The notes under the pieces were generated by a model, which worked only from the letters and a program-made list of their open reading frames with translations, did not search any database and was not told the origin of the DNA. From assembly GCA_039923495.1 (NCBI GenBank), contig JBDTCO010000228.1:8134-72133 (forward strand): DNA of 64,000 bases, given 5' to 3'. Position numbers and translations under genes: made by a program. The DNA comes from JBDTCO01 sp039923495 (GTDB lineage: Bacteria > Myxococcota_A > Polyangia > Palsa-1104). Of this stretch, positions 42,382 to 51,737 are shown in pieces. Within the stretch, counting starts at the first letter, position 1. Each line of letters starts with the position of its first letter.

Positions 42382-43813
42382 ACCGGAGCGTCCCGTCCTC
42401 GAGCTCGCCGAGCTTCATGGCGAGCATATCGAGGACGTAGTTCTGCCGCAGCGTCCACGGCGCCGCCGTTCCCTGCTTCGGAAAGCGATCGACGCTGCGG
42501 CGCACGTATCCCGACGACAGATCGAGGATCGGCTGCGGCATCATCGAGCCCGCATCCACCGCGGGCCGCACCTGCCGGAACGCGCGCCTCTCCATGTGCG
42601 CGATCAGCGACGCCACGAATCCCGACGAGAGATCCGCGCGCAACGTCCACGATGCGTTCGTGTAGCCGACGCAGAACGCGAGGTTCGGCACGTTGCCGAG
42701 CATCACCCCCTTGTACGTGTACGTCTTGGCGAGGTCGACCTCCGCCCCATCCACCACGAGCGCGATGCCGCCGAGCGCAAGCAGCTCGAGCCCCGTCGCG
42801 GTGACGAGGATGTCGGCGGGCAGCTTCTCTCCGGACTCCAGCTCGATGCCGTCCTCGACGAGCGTGCGCACGCGGTCGGTCACGATCGACGCGCGTCCCG
42901 CCGAGATCGCGCGGAACAGATCCGAGTCGGGCACGAAGCACACGCGCTGATCCCACGGGTCGTAGCGAGGTGCGAAGTGCCGGTCCACGTCGTAGCCGGC
43001 GGGCAGCTCCTTCACGACACCCGCGCGGATCATCTTCTTCGCGAGCTTGGGCGCCCGACGGGAGACCTGGAAGAAGAGCTGCGCGACGAGCACGTTCTTC
43101 GCGCGCACGAGCTTGTGCGCGAGCGACGCCGGCAGGATCGAGCGAACGCGGTCGGCCACGCGATCCTTGGACGGCAGCGTGACGACGTACGTCGGCGAGC
43201 GCTGCAGCATCGTCACGTGCGCGGCCTTCTCCGCCAGCGTCGGCACGAGCGTGACGGCCGTCGCGCCGCTTCCGAGGACGACGATGCGCTTGCCCGCGTA
43301 GTCGAGGTCCTCCGGCCAGTGCTGCGGGTGGATGACCTGTCCGGCAAAGCGCTCGCGTCCCGGCAACTCGGGCGTGTGGCCCTTGTCGTAGTCGTAGTAG
43401 CCGCTGCATATGTAGAGGAACGAGCACGAGAGCTCCTGCTCTGCGTCGTTCGCGCGGACCTCGACGGTCCAGCGCGCCGTCGTCGACGACCAGGACGCGG
43501 ACAGCACCCGGTGCTCGTAGCGGATGTGCTCCTCGACGCGGTGCTCGCGCGCCGTGTCGCGCACGTACGCGAGGATCGACGGACCGTCGGCGATCGCTTT
43601 CTCGCCCTGCCACGGACGGAACGCGTAGCCGAGCGTGAACATGTCGGAGTCCGAGCGCAGGCCCGGGTACCGGAACAGGTCCCAGGTACCTCCGCTCGCC
43701 TTTCGACCCTCGAGGATCGCGTAGCGCTTGCTCGGGCACCGGCCCTGGAGGTGCACCGCCGCCCCGATTCCGGACAGCCCTGCACCCACGATGACGACGT
43801 CCAAGTGCTCCAT
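42371..43813 (-). CDS. Flavin-containing monooxygenase, Baeyer-Villiger type
   Basis: 480 aa from ATG 43813. FAD motif VVIVGAGLSGIGAAVHL (7-23), then the type I BVMO fingerprint FAGQVIHPQHWP (156-167; FxGxxxHxxxWP) and the NADPH motif VLGSGATAVTL (about 178-190). Length is normal for FMO/BVMO proteins, which convert ketones to esters or oxidise soft nucleophiles. It diverges from the Cys-repeat lipoprotein by about 100 nt. Confidence 0.85.
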   Translation of the reverse strand: MEHLDVVIVGAGLSGIGAAVHLQGRCPSKRYAILEGRKASGGTWDLFRYPGLRSDSDMFTLGYAFRPWQGEKAIADGPSILAYVRDTAREHRVEEHIRYEHRVLSASWSSTTARWTVEVRANDAEQELSCSFLYICSGYYDYDKGHTPELPGRERFAGQVIHPQHWPEDLDYAGKRIVVLGSGATAVTLVPTLAEKAAHVTMLQRSPTYVVTLPSKDRVADRVRSILPASLAHKLVRAKNVLVAQLFFQVSRRAPKLAKKMIRAGVVKELPAGYDVDRHFAPRYDPWDQRVCFVPDSDLFRAISAGRASIVTDRVRTLVEDGIELESGEKLPADILVTATGLELLALGGIALVVDGAEVDLAKTYTYKGVMLGNVPNLAFCVGYTNASWTLRADLSSGFVASLIAHMERRAFRQVRPAVDAGSMMPQPILDLSSGYVRRSVDRFPKQGTAAPWTLRQNYVLDMLAMKLGELEDGTLRFSE

Positions 43814-43916
43814 GTCACGCCAAGGTTTCACGGACCCGGCCACTTCGCACGCGAGATCCGTAGGCTCTGCACCTACGCCGTTGCCGTCGCCCCTCGCGAC
43901 GAGTAAGGTCGGCCAC

Positions 43917-46496
43917 ATGTTCCAGAATCGCCTGTTTGGATTCCCTGCCCTCGCTCTCGCCCTCGCGCTCGTCGGCGGAGGCTGTCATCACAAAGGCACA
44001 GGCTACCCAGATGGAGGCGTCGCCGATGATCTCTCCGTCTTGCCGCCGGACTTCTCCGTCGTCGTCGACTTCGCGTTGCCGCCGGCCGATCTCGGCCCCG
44101 CGTGCACGCCGACCACGTGCACTGCGCTCGGCGCGACGTGCGGCCCCGTCGCCGATGGGTGCGGTGGACTCCTCGACTGCGGCGACACCTGCCCGGTCAA
44201 CACCTCGTGCGGCGGCGGCGGTGTGTCGAGCGTCTGCGGTACGTCGTGTGTCCCTGCGACGTGCGCCTCGCTCGGCTACAACTGCGGATCGAACGGCGAT
44301 GGCTGCGGCGGCACGCTCGACTGTGGCGCTTGCACCAACGGTGACACCTGCGGCGGCGGTGGCTCACCGAGCCAGTGCGGGCACACCTCGGTGTGCACGC
44401 CGACCACGTGCACAGCGCTCGGCTACAACTGCGGCACCGCCGGTGACGGCTGCGGCGGCACGCTGAACTGCGGCACCTGCACCGGCACCAACGTGTGCGG
44501 CGGCGGCGGCGTCCCGAGCCAGTGTGGCCACGCAGCGTGCGTTCCGAAGACCTGCGCCTCCGTCGGCGCGGCCACCTGCGGCCCGATCGGCGACGGCTGC
44601 GGCGGCATCATCCAGTGTGGCGGCTGCTCCGAGCCGAAGACCTGCGGCGGCTCCGTCGCAGGCCAGTGCAGCATCCCGACGGGCTGCACCAACCTCTGCC
44701 TCCAGCAGCAGGCCTGCACGCCGTCCACCACCACCACCACGATCAGCGGCTACGTCTACGCGCCGAACGGCACCGATCCGCTGCCGAACATCCTCGTGTT
44801 CGTGCCGAACGCCCCCGTCGCGGCTTTCACGCCCGGCGTCGCGTGCGAGCAGTGCACCGCGAGCGTCTCCGGCTCGCCGCTCGTCAGCACGGCGACCGAC
44901 ACCTCCGGCCACTTCGTCCTCAAGGACGTTCCGGTCGGCGCCAACATTCCGCTCGTGATGCAGTCGGGTCGGTGGCGCCGTCAGGTCGTGATCCCGACGG
45001 TGACCGCCTGCCAGGATAACCCGCAGACCGATGCCAACCTGACGCGGCTCCCCAGGAACAAGAGCGAAGGTGACATCCCGCAGATGGCGTTCGTCACCGG
45101 CCGCGTCGACGCGCTCGAGTGCGTCATGCGTCGCATCGGCCTCGACGACGCCGAGTTCACGGGCTCGACCGCCAGCGGCCGCGTGCACCTGTACAAGGGC
45201 GACGGCATGACGGCCACGTTCGACAGGGGCCTCGGCGGCGCGGTCGCGGCGACCGGCGGCCTGGCCAACGAGGACGACCTCATGGGCTCCGCCACGACGC
45301 TCGCGAGCTACGACCTCGTGCTCTTTCCGTGCAAGGGCGACCAGTACCTGCGGCCCGTCGCACAGCAGGCGAACCTCATCAACTACGCCAACGCTGGCGG
45401 CCGCGTGTTCGCGACGCACTTCAGCTACACGTGGCTCTTCAACGACGCACCGTTCTCGTCGACGGCGGTGTGGAACGTCGAGCAGAGCCCGCGTCCCACC
45501 GCACCGCAGACCGGCTACATCAACACCAGCTTCCCGAAGGGCCTGGCGCTCGCGCAGTGGATGCAGAGCATCGGCGCCTCCACCACGCTCGGTCAGATCG
45601 TCATCGACGTGCTGCGCATCGACTTCGACAAGGTCGTCGCCCCGACGCAGTCGTGGCTCACCATCAACGACGACGCGACGTACCCCGGCCACACGATGTA
45701 CTTCACGTTCAACACGCCCGTCGGCGCGACGTCGGCCAACCAGTGCGGCCGCGTCGTGTTCGACGACTTCCACGTCGAGAACGTCTTGAGCAGCGCGACG
45801 TACAACGCGACGTTCCCCGCCGAGTGCCCCGCCGGCACGATGACGCCGCAGGAGAAGCTCCTCGAGTACCTCATCTTCGATCTCGGCTCGTGCGTCACCC
45901 CCGACGTCCCCGTCTGCAAGAAGACCACGTGCGCCGCGCAGAACATCGGCTGCGGCCCAGCGGGCGATGGCTGCGGCGGTCAGCTCTCGTGCGGCACCTG
46001 CGTCGCGCCGAAGAGCTGCGGTGGCGGCGGTACCCCCAGCCAGTGCGGTCAGGCTGCATGCACGCAGACCACGTGCGCCGCGCAGGGCATCCAGTGCGGG
46101 CCGGCTGGCGACGGTTGCGGCGGCTCGCTGAGCTGCGGCACCTGCCCGGCAGGCCAGACCTGCGGTGGCGGCGGCATGCCGGGCGTCTGCGGCACCAAGC
46201 CGTGCACCCCGATCACGTGCGCGCAGCAGGGCTTCAACTGCGGTCCCGCCGGCAACGGCTGCGGCGACGCGCTCGACTGCGGCACCTGCACGCCGCCGCA
46301 GACGTGCGGTGGCGCGGGTCAGTCGGGCGTCTGCGGTCAGCTCTGCATCCCGAAGACGTGCTCGGACCTCGGCTTCGACTGCGGCCCCGCGGGCGATGGC
46401 TGCGGTGGCTCGATCAACTGCGGCACGTGCAACCCGCCGGCGACGTGCGGTGGTGGCGGGCAGAGCAACGTCTGCGGCGGCGGCGTCGTCAACTGA
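43917..46496 (+). CDS. Lipoprotein with eight six-Cys repeats around a central domain
   Basis: 859 aa from ATG 43917. Leader MFQNRLFGFPALALALALVG with lipobox GGGC. Four repeats of about 45 residues, each with pattern CTPTTCTALGYNCGTAGDGC-like then GGTLNCGTC and VCGGGG, span about residues 60-255. A central region (about 270-660) begins with a carboxypeptidase-regulatory-like strand (TISGYVYAPNGTDPLPNILV) and contains RVFATHFSYTWLFNDAPF. Four more repeats (about 665-855) end in CGGGVVN. The same repeat occurs once in the metzincin at 22322-24481. Surface adhesion or binding is inference. Confidence 0.75.
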   Translation: MFQNRLFGFPALALALALVGGGCHHKGTGYPDGGVADDLSVLPPDFSVVVDFALPPADLGPACTPTTCTALGATCGPVADGCGGLLDCGDTCPVNTSCGGGGVSSVCGTSCVPATCASLGYNCGSNGDGCGGTLDCGACTNGDTCGGGGSPSQCGHTSVCTPTTCTALGYNCGTAGDGCGGTLNCGTCTGTNVCGGGGVPSQCGHAACVPKTCASVGAATCGPIGDGCGGIIQCGGCSEPKTCGGSVAGQCSIPTGCTNLCLQQQACTPSTTTTTISGYVYAPNGTDPLPNILVFVPNAPVAAFTPGVACEQCTASVSGSPLVSTATDTSGHFVLKDVPVGANIPLVMQSGRWRRQVVIPTVTACQDNPQTDANLTRLPRNKSEGDIPQMAFVTGRVDALECVMRRIGLDDAEFTGSTASGRVHLYKGDGMTATFDRGLGGAVAATGGLANEDDLMGSATTLASYDLVLFPCKGDQYLRPVAQQANLINYANAGGRVFATHFSYTWLFNDAPFSSTAVWNVEQSPRPTAPQTGYINTSFPKGLALAQWMQSIGASTTLGQIVIDVLRIDFDKVVAPTQSWLTINDDATYPGHTMYFTFNTPVGATSANQCGRVVFDDFHVENVLSSATYNATFPAECPAGTMTPQEKLLEYLIFDLGSCVTPDVPVCKKTTCAAQNIGCGPAGDGCGGQLSCGTCVAPKSCGGGGTPSQCGQAACTQTTCAAQGIQCGPAGDGCGGSLSCGTCPAGQTCGGGGMPGVCGTKPCTPITCAQQGFNCGPAGNGCGDALDCGTCTPPQTCGGAGQSGVCGQLCIPKTCSDLGFDCGPAGDGCGGSINCGTCNPPATCGGGGQSNVCGGGVVN

Positions 46497-46587
46497 TCTG
46501 AGCGGGGTTCTCCCCACTCGTCGGACGTCGCCCTCGAGGACGAGGGCGGCCGTCCTGCCGCGTGGTGTCCGTCGACGCCTCGATCAA

Positions 46588-47817
46588 TCATGGGTCACGT
46601 GACGCTCTTCGCTTCGTGAGCCACGCCGCGGCGGGCACCACGGCGAGCGCGCAGAACGCACACAGCACGTACGGAAGCGAGACGTTGTTGGCGAAGAGCG
46701 CGGTGCCGACGAGCGGACCGAGCGAACCGCCGATGTCACCTGCCACCTGCAGACCGCTGATGCCGAGCGCGCGGTTGTCGGCGGTGGTGACGTCCGCGAC
46801 GAGCGCGAGCAGCGAAGGACCGAGCGCGCCCGACGCGATGCCGACGAGCACGAGCCCTAAGACGAGCGCGTCGACGCTGCTCGACCAGGCGATGACGAGC
46901 AGCGCGGGCACGAAGAGCACGATCCCGAAGAGCGCGACGTGCGCGTATGCACGTCGCCTGTCGCCGATGCGTCCCGCGATCAGCATCGCCGCGGCGTCGA
47001 CGAGCGTCATGATGCCCATGGCAGCACCGGCGGTCCCCTGCGCGCCCCGACCGAAGAGCGAAAGGTGCCGCGCGCTGACGAGCAGAGCGGTGGTGGTGAG
47101 CACCATCCCCGTCGCGCAGAACGAGCCCGCGAAGTTGAGGACACCGAGCACCGCGAGCCGCCGATCGGCGAGCGCACGTATCGCGAGCTTGAGCGGCACC
47201 GTTGCTCGGCGGGCCACACGCAGATCCGGGATCGAGAAGTACGAGGCGACCGTCGAGGCGAACATCAACGCGGCGGCGATCTCGAACGTGCGCGTGTCGC
47301 CGTACCGATCGGAGATCAGCCCACCGAGAACGAGCCCGAACGGCACACCGACGCCGAGCGCGGCCCGCACGGCGCCCGTCGCGCGCCCGCGGTAGTGCAC
47401 GCCACCGGCAGTGAGCGCCAGCGCCTGGCCGGCGACGAACACGCACGCCGAGCCGGGTCCATGCACGATCCTGCCGAGCAGGAACAACGCGCCCGTGTGC
47501 GTCGTGGCGCTCCCGAGCGCGAACAGCAGCATCACGACGATCTGGATGACGAGGCCCCACAGCATCGTGCGGCGACTGCCGATCCGATCGGTCAGCCAGC
47601 CGATCACGGGCGTGGTGAGCACGCGCGTGATGCGGTTGGACGCGAGGATGAGGCCGATGAACGCGAGCGGCAGGCCGACGCGCGCACCGACGATGGGGAG
47701 GATCGGAAAGACGATGCCGCCAGCGCAGCCCGCGATGAGCACGCCCGGCGCGACGGCGAGCGCCGTACGCCACGCGAGCTCACCCTCCGCGCGTCGGGCC
47801 GAAGAGTCCGGTTCCAC
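46588..47817 (-). CDS. MFS transporter, drug/H+ antiporter-like
   Basis: 409 aa from ATG 47817. Twelve predicted membrane segments. MFS motif A is seen as GWLTDRIGSRRTMLWG and repeated in the second half as AGRIGDRRRAYAHVALFG. Residues such as GRIVHGPGSACVFVAGQALA resemble motif C-like antiporter regions. Substrate unknown. Stop is about 90 nt from the convergent Cys-repeat gene. Confidence 0.8.
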   Translation of the reverse strand: MEPDSSARRAEGELAWRTALAVAPGVLIAGCAGGIVFPILPIVGARVGLPLAFIGLILASNRITRVLTTPVIGWLTDRIGSRRTMLWGLVIQIVVMLLFALGSATTHTGALFLLGRIVHGPGSACVFVAGQALALTAGGVHYRGRATGAVRAALGVGVPFGLVLGGLISDRYGDTRTFEIAAALMFASTVASYFSIPDLRVARRATVPLKLAIRALADRRLAVLGVLNFAGSFCATGMVLTTTALLVSARHLSLFGRGAQGTAGAAMGIMTLVDAAAMLIAGRIGDRRRAYAHVALFGIVLFVPALLVIAWSSSVDALVLGLVLVGIASGALGPSLLALVADVTTADNRALGISGLQVAGDIGGSLGPLVGTALFANNVSLPYVLCAFCALAVVPAAAWLTKRRASRDP

Positions 47818-47901
47818 GGGGTGAGCTCAGCCGCCTCCCTTGAGGTCTCTTGTAACGCTGACGCGATCCTGCGCCATCGCCGAGCGTCCGTTGCGAAGGA
47901 G

Positions 47902-48576
47902 CTAGCCGGCGCGCACGGCGAACTCGCGCGCGGTGAGCAGCGGATCGCCGGAGAGCTGGCCGAGGTCGACGAGGAACGACCAGCCCTTGCCGAGGCGGCC
48001 GTCGAACGACGTCAGCCACCACACATCGAGCGTCCACTGGTCGAGGCCGGACTCGCACGGCGGCGTCCACGCGACGGCCTCGAGCTCGACGAGGCCAGGG
48101 GTCTCGCGCGGCGCACGCTCGTGCACGTCTTTGAACTTTCCGGACGCGCGCACCATCTGCACGGCCTTCGCGGCGTCGTCGTCGGCGATCTCTCGTCGCC
48201 ACGGAGACACGAGCCGGATGGTATCGAGCTTCATCTCCGGCGTGAGCTCGGCATCGTAGCTCTCATCGGCCGGGAGGCCACCGAAGTCGGGCACGTCGAA
48301 CTCGGGGAAGAGATCGCGACCCGCGACTTCTTCTTCACGGCGCGCGAAGGCGGTCTTCAGGCGTGCCCACGCCTCGGGCGAGTAGCAGACGTGGATATGC
48401 AGCGCGAAGGTCTTCGTCGGCAGACGATGGTCCCAGTCGAGCAGCGCCATCGTGGCGTACATCGACTGGCCACGGAACGGCACGAGCCTCTTCCGGGCTG
48501 CCTCGAACAGCTCTCGTGCTTGCTGCTCGGTGTGACCTTGCTGCTGCACGCGGGGGTGCAAGTGAAGCTCGTCCAT
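47902..48576 (-). CDS. Hypothetical cytosolic protein
   Basis: 224 aa from ATG 48576 (MDELHLHPRVQQQG). The frame continues upstream but with altered codon character. It contains KRLVPFRGQSMYATMALLDW, AWARLKTAFARREEEV, LTPEMKLDTIRLVSPWRREI and a Trp-rich end QWTLDVWWLTSFDGRLG. No signal peptide, TM or known motif. Well-formed coding bias supports reality. Confidence 0.5.
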   Translation of the reverse strand: MDELHLHPRVQQQGHTEQQARELFEAARKRLVPFRGQSMYATMALLDWDHRLPTKTFALHIHVCYSPEAWARLKTAFARREEEVAGRDLFPEFDVPDFGGLPADESYDAELTPEMKLDTIRLVSPWRREIADDDAAKAVQMVRASGKFKDVHERAPRETPGLVELEAVAWTPPCESGLDQWTLDVWWLTSFDGRLGKGWSFLVDLGQLSGDPLLTAREFAVRAG

Positions 48577-48781
48577 GCGGAGGATCCAGGTAACCACGTC
48601 GTCGACGGTGGAGCAAGCCGCCCTCGCCACGCGAGCTTCGCCAGACGGTGCGCTGCTCCGATTGCTTCGCACCGTGAGGCGCTGGAGAGGCGCACCGTAT
48701 GCCCTCGGGCGGGATCGCGAGCCGTGGGTCGCCACACGATCACTCGATGCCGTGACCTTACCCGCTGCGCCTGCGTCGAGG

Positions 48782-50056
48782 TCAGTCCTTGACGCGCTTG
48801 GTCTTGGCTCCGAGCTTGGCGAGCTTGCGCTCGAGCCGCTCGTAGCCTCGATCGAGGTGGTAGACGCGGTGCACCTCGGTCTGTCCGTCGGCGACGAGGC
48901 CGGCGAGCACGAGGGAGGCGGAGGCGCGCAGGTCGGTGGCCATGACGTGCGCGCCGTGCAGCTTCTTCACGCCGCGGATCACCGCGATGCGACCGTCGAC
49001 GTGGATGTCGGCGCCCATGCGCGCGAGCTCCTGCACGTGCATGTAGCGGTTCTCGAAGATCGTCTCCGTGATGACGCTCTGTCCGCGCGACTTCGCGGCG
49101 AGCACCATGAACTGCGCCTGCATGTCGGTCGGAAAACCCGGGTGCGGTTGCGTGGTGATGTCGACGGGATCGATGTCCGCGCGACCGCGCACGCGAACGC
49201 CGTCGCCCTCCGCGGTGACCTCGGCGCCAGCGGAGCGCAGCTTCTGGCTCACGGCGTCGAGGTGCTCGGGCACGCAATCGCGGATGTGCACGTCGCCACG
49301 CGTGAGCGCCGCGGCGACCATGAACGTGCCGGCCTCGATGCGGTCGGGGAGGATCGCGTGGTCGATCGGGTGCAGCTCATCGACACCCTCGATCGTGATG
49401 CTCGAGGTCCCCGCGCCGGAGATGCGCGCGCCCATCTTGTTGAGGACGACCGCGAGCTCCTGGATCTCGGGCTCGCGCGCCGCGTTCTCGATGAGCGTAC
49501 GGCCCTTCGCGAGCGACGCCGCCATCATGAGGTTCTCGGTGCCCGTCACGGTGGGCATGTCGCACACGATCGTCGCACCGATGAGCCGCTTGGCCTTCGC
49601 GATGACGTCACCGTGCTCGAGCGTGACCTTCGCTCCGAGCGCCTCGAGGCCCTTGAGGTGCTGATCGATCGGGCGTGCACCGATCGCGCAGCCACCGGGC
49701 AGCGACACACGCGCCAGGCCGTGGCGCGCGACGAGCGGCCCGAGCACGAGCACCGACGCGCGCATCGTCTTCACGAGCTCGTACGGTGCGTGGTGGGTCG
49801 TGAGCTTGCCGGCGCCGATGCGCACGACATGGCCCGCGTCCTTGCCCTTCGCTTCGGGATTCTCGACCTCGCACCCGAGCAGGCCGAGGAGCTTGCTCAT
49901 GGTGACGAGGTCGGCGAGCTGCGGGACGTTGCGGTACGTCGACGTGCCGCCGGTGAGGATGGCGCTCGCGAGGATGGGCAGCGCTGCGTTCTTCGCGCCC
50001 GAGACACGGACCTCGCCGCGCAGCCGCGCGCCGCCTTCGATGACGATCTTCTGCAT
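48782..50056 (-). CDS. murA: UDP-N-acetylglucosamine 1-carboxyvinyltransferase MurA
   Basis: 424 aa from ATG 50056. The EPSP-synthase-like inside-out barrel is complete: MQKIVIEGGARLRGEVRVSG and AKNAALPILA; the loop with catalytic Cys123 (LPGGCAIGARPIDQH); GTENLMMAASLAKG; HPGFPTDMQAQFM; ATDLRASASLVLAGLVA. It transfers enolpyruvate from PEP to UDP-GlcNAc, the first committed step of peptidoglycan synthesis. The Cys at 123 implies fosfomycin sensitivity by family rule. Confidence 0.97.
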   Translation of the reverse strand: MQKIVIEGGARLRGEVRVSGAKNAALPILASAILTGGTSTYRNVPQLADLVTMSKLLGLLGCEVENPEAKGKDAGHVVRIGAGKLTTHHAPYELVKTMRASVLVLGPLVARHGLARVSLPGGCAIGARPIDQHLKGLEALGAKVTLEHGDVIAKAKRLIGATIVCDMPTVTGTENLMMAASLAKGRTLIENAAREPEIQELAVVLNKMGARISGAGTSSITIEGVDELHPIDHAILPDRIEAGTFMVAAALTRGDVHIRDCVPEHLDAVSQKLRSAGAEVTAEGDGVRVRGRADIDPVDITTQPHPGFPTDMQAQFMVLAAKSRGQSVITETIFENRYMHVQELARMGADIHVDGRIAVIRGVKKLHGAHVMATDLRASASLVLAGLVADGQTEVHRVYHLDRGYERLERKLAKLGAKTKRVKD

Positions 50057-50123
50057 GTGAGCTGTGCTCCGCCGGGAGGGTTCTGGATGCTCTTACGCCG
50101 GCGAGAGCGCGGTGCTCCCCTGG

Positions 50124-50366
50124 CTAGGCGGCGGCTTCGGCGGGCGCGCCCTTGCCAGCGTGCTCGGCGCAGAGGCTGCCGAACTCGCGCGGCTTGCGGC
50201 AGGCTTCCTTCGTGCAGATCTTGTAGCGGCCCTTGTGGCCCTCGAGCTCGTTGCGGCGCCAGGTCTTGTAGTGCGAGTTGCAGAGGCCCTTCGCGCGATA
50301 CGGGCGCTTGCAGCCCTCGATGGAGCACTTGTCGGCGGCGGGAGCAGTGGTGGTTTCGGTGGCCAT
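50124..50366 (-). CDS. Small zinc-finger-like protein with two Cys/His motifs
   Basis: 80 aa from ATG 50366, preceded by GAGGACC. Two related units: CSIEGCKRPYRAKGLCNSHY then KTWRR, and ICTKEACRKPREFGSLCAEH. Each offers Cys-x4-Cys...Cys-x2-His, suitable for zinc. Ala/Thr-rich ends. Similar Cys/His units occur in small vegetative and phage-encoded proteins; function unknown. It lies just downstream of murA on the same strand (67 nt). Confidence 0.6.
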   Translation of the reverse strand: MATETTTAPAADKCSIEGCKRPYRAKGLCNSHYKTWRRNELEGHKGRYKICTKEACRKPREFGSLCAEHAGKGAPAEAAA

Positions 50367-50509
50367 GGTGAGGTCCTCGTGGATGTACGAAAAAGAGCGG
50401 CAGAGACTCATCCAGGAGTTTGTCCCTGTCAAATCCGATCTGTAGCCGTTGTCTGGATGGCGTGAATAGCCGACCGGATCCCTCGTTTCATCGAGCAGGG
50501 GGGTTCGTC

Positions 50510-50959
50510 ATGATGACCAAGCTCGGTGTTCTCGCTGCTCTCGGTGCCACGCTCACCATCGCCTACAGTGCGCCTGCCATGGCCTGGGGCTGGCACGTAG
50601 GCGTATCCGTCCGGCCGCCCGTCGTCGCAGTGTATGGCGCACCCTATGTCGCGCCGTACTACGCACAGCCGCCCTACGTCGCCGCGCCCGCTCCTTATGT
50701 CGACCCGTACATCGGCTACGGTCCGTCCTACGGCTACGGCTACGGCTACGGTGGCTACAGGTACTCGCGACCGGTCTACAGCCGCCCGGTCGGCTACGGA
50801 TGGGGAGGCGGGTACGGCGGCGGCTATGCCCGAACGGGTGGCTACGCGCACCGCGGGTATGGCGGCGGCTACTCGCACGGCGGCGGGTATGGCGGCGGCT
50901 ACTCGCACGGCGGCGGTTACTCGCACGGCGGCTACTCCCATGGCGGCGGCCGTCGTTAG
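50510..50959 (+). CDS. Secreted Gly/Tyr/His-rich low-complexity protein
   Basis: 149 aa from ATG 50510 (ATG 50513 is also possible), AGGGGGG upstream. Signal peptide MMTKLGVLAALGATLTIAYS ending near AMA. The mature part is Pro/Tyr-rich (VAPYYAQPPYVAAPAPYVDP) and then Gly/Tyr/His-rich with repeats of GGGYSHGGGYGGGYSHGG, ending GGGRR. Such sequences are disordered and can bind metal or surfaces. Confidence 0.65.
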   Translation: MMTKLGVLAALGATLTIAYSAPAMAWGWHVGVSVRPPVVAVYGAPYVAPYYAQPPYVAAPAPYVDPYIGYGPSYGYGYGYGGYRYSRPVYSRPVGYGWGGGYGGGYARTGGYAHRGYGGGYSHGGGYGGGYSHGGGYSHGGYSHGGGRR

Positions 50960-50992
50960 TCGGAGCACGCGCCTCGTGCTACGCATCTCCGG

Positions 50993-51181
50993 GTGGAGCC
51001 GTCCCAGCCCTACCCGGAGAGTCTCTGCCATCTCTGCGCTGCGCCGCCGCGCTACATCACGACGGCGGCGAGCGTGTTCATCCTCTGCCCTCTCCTGCCG
51101 GGAAAGTACCCACCTCAGCCGGTTCTTCGCTGCGCGCTCTTTCGTCCGCGCCCGAGCGACCGTGACCACGACGGCGACTAG
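50993..51181 (+). CDS. Small Cys-containing conserved-looking protein
   Basis: 62 aa from GTG 50993. It reads ESLCHLCAAPPRYITTAASV then FILCPLLPGKYPPQPVLRCA and LFRPRPSD. Two Cys-x2-Cys/Cys spacings and the phrase KYPPQPVLRC recall a family of short proteins scattered in myxobacteria and other soil bacteria. The last 4 nt overlap the stop of the convergent gene. Start uncertain. Confidence 0.4.
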   Translation: MEPSQPYPESLCHLCAAPPRYITTAASVFILCPLLPGKYPPQPVLRCALFRPRPSDRDHDGD

Positions 51182-51699
51182 GTCGTCGACGGCTCGGCGA
51201 GGAGCGGCAGCTCGTTCGCTTCGAGCAGCAACGGCGCGTCACCCGGGTACAGCGGGTAGCCGCGCCGCCCGACGGTGAGACCGAGCATACCGCCCGCCGC
51301 GGCGAGCACGAAGATCGGCCCGCCGCCGAGCAACGCGGCGCACGCCAGCAGCCCCGTCTGCACACCGGCGAGCATGCCGCCGAGGCGTCGATCGCGCCTC
51401 AGCAGCCGGTAGACCGCGGTGCCTGCGAGCGCCGCGTCGGCGGCCGCGCAGAGCCCCTCGCCCGCCGATCCAGCGACCAGGACGAGCGCGAACGAGCCCA
51501 CGCACAGCGCCGAAAGCCCGCCGCGTGCGACGAGTCGCTGCCAGCCCGGAACCCGAGTACGCAGGGTCGCGTGCAGGCTCTCCACATCACCGCGCGCGGA
51601 GCAGCGCCAGCAGCGCAGCCCGTGCTCGGAGAGGTCCGCCTCGTCGGGGCTGACGGCGTCTCCGCAGCCAGCACAGGCGATGGGGCTCGAGCGATACAT
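51178..51699 (-). CDS. Zinc-ribbon plus membrane-segment protein
   Basis: 173 aa from ATG 51699. N-terminal four-Cys ribbon (CAGCGDAVSPDEAD...LRCWRCSARG), a linker, then three hydrophobic segments (LSALCVGSFALVLVAGSAGE, AGVQTGLLACAALLGGGPIF, VLAAAGGMLGLTVG). Ends with an acidic Leu-rich tail. Similar to small membrane proteins with a cytosolic zinc ribbon; function unknown. Confidence 0.55.
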   Translation of the reverse strand: MYRSSPIACAGCGDAVSPDEADLSEHGLRCWRCSARGDVESLHATLRTRVPGWQRLVARGGLSALCVGSFALVLVAGSAGEGLCAAADAALAGTAVYRLLRRDRRLGGMLAGVQTGLLACAALLGGGPIFVLAAAGGMLGLTVGRRGYPLYPGDAPLLLEANELPLLAEPSTT

Positions 51700-51737
51700 G
51701 CGCTCCTAACGGTACACGCAAATCGGCGTGCTGCACC

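Noticed and set aside
43917..46496. Regular repeats considered as CRISPR
   Set aside because: They are in-frame coding repeats of about 135 nt with variable bases and no spacers.
50790..50955. Short direct repeats considered as minisatellite or CRISPR
   Set aside because: They encode the Gly/Tyr/His repeats of a signal-peptide-bearing protein.
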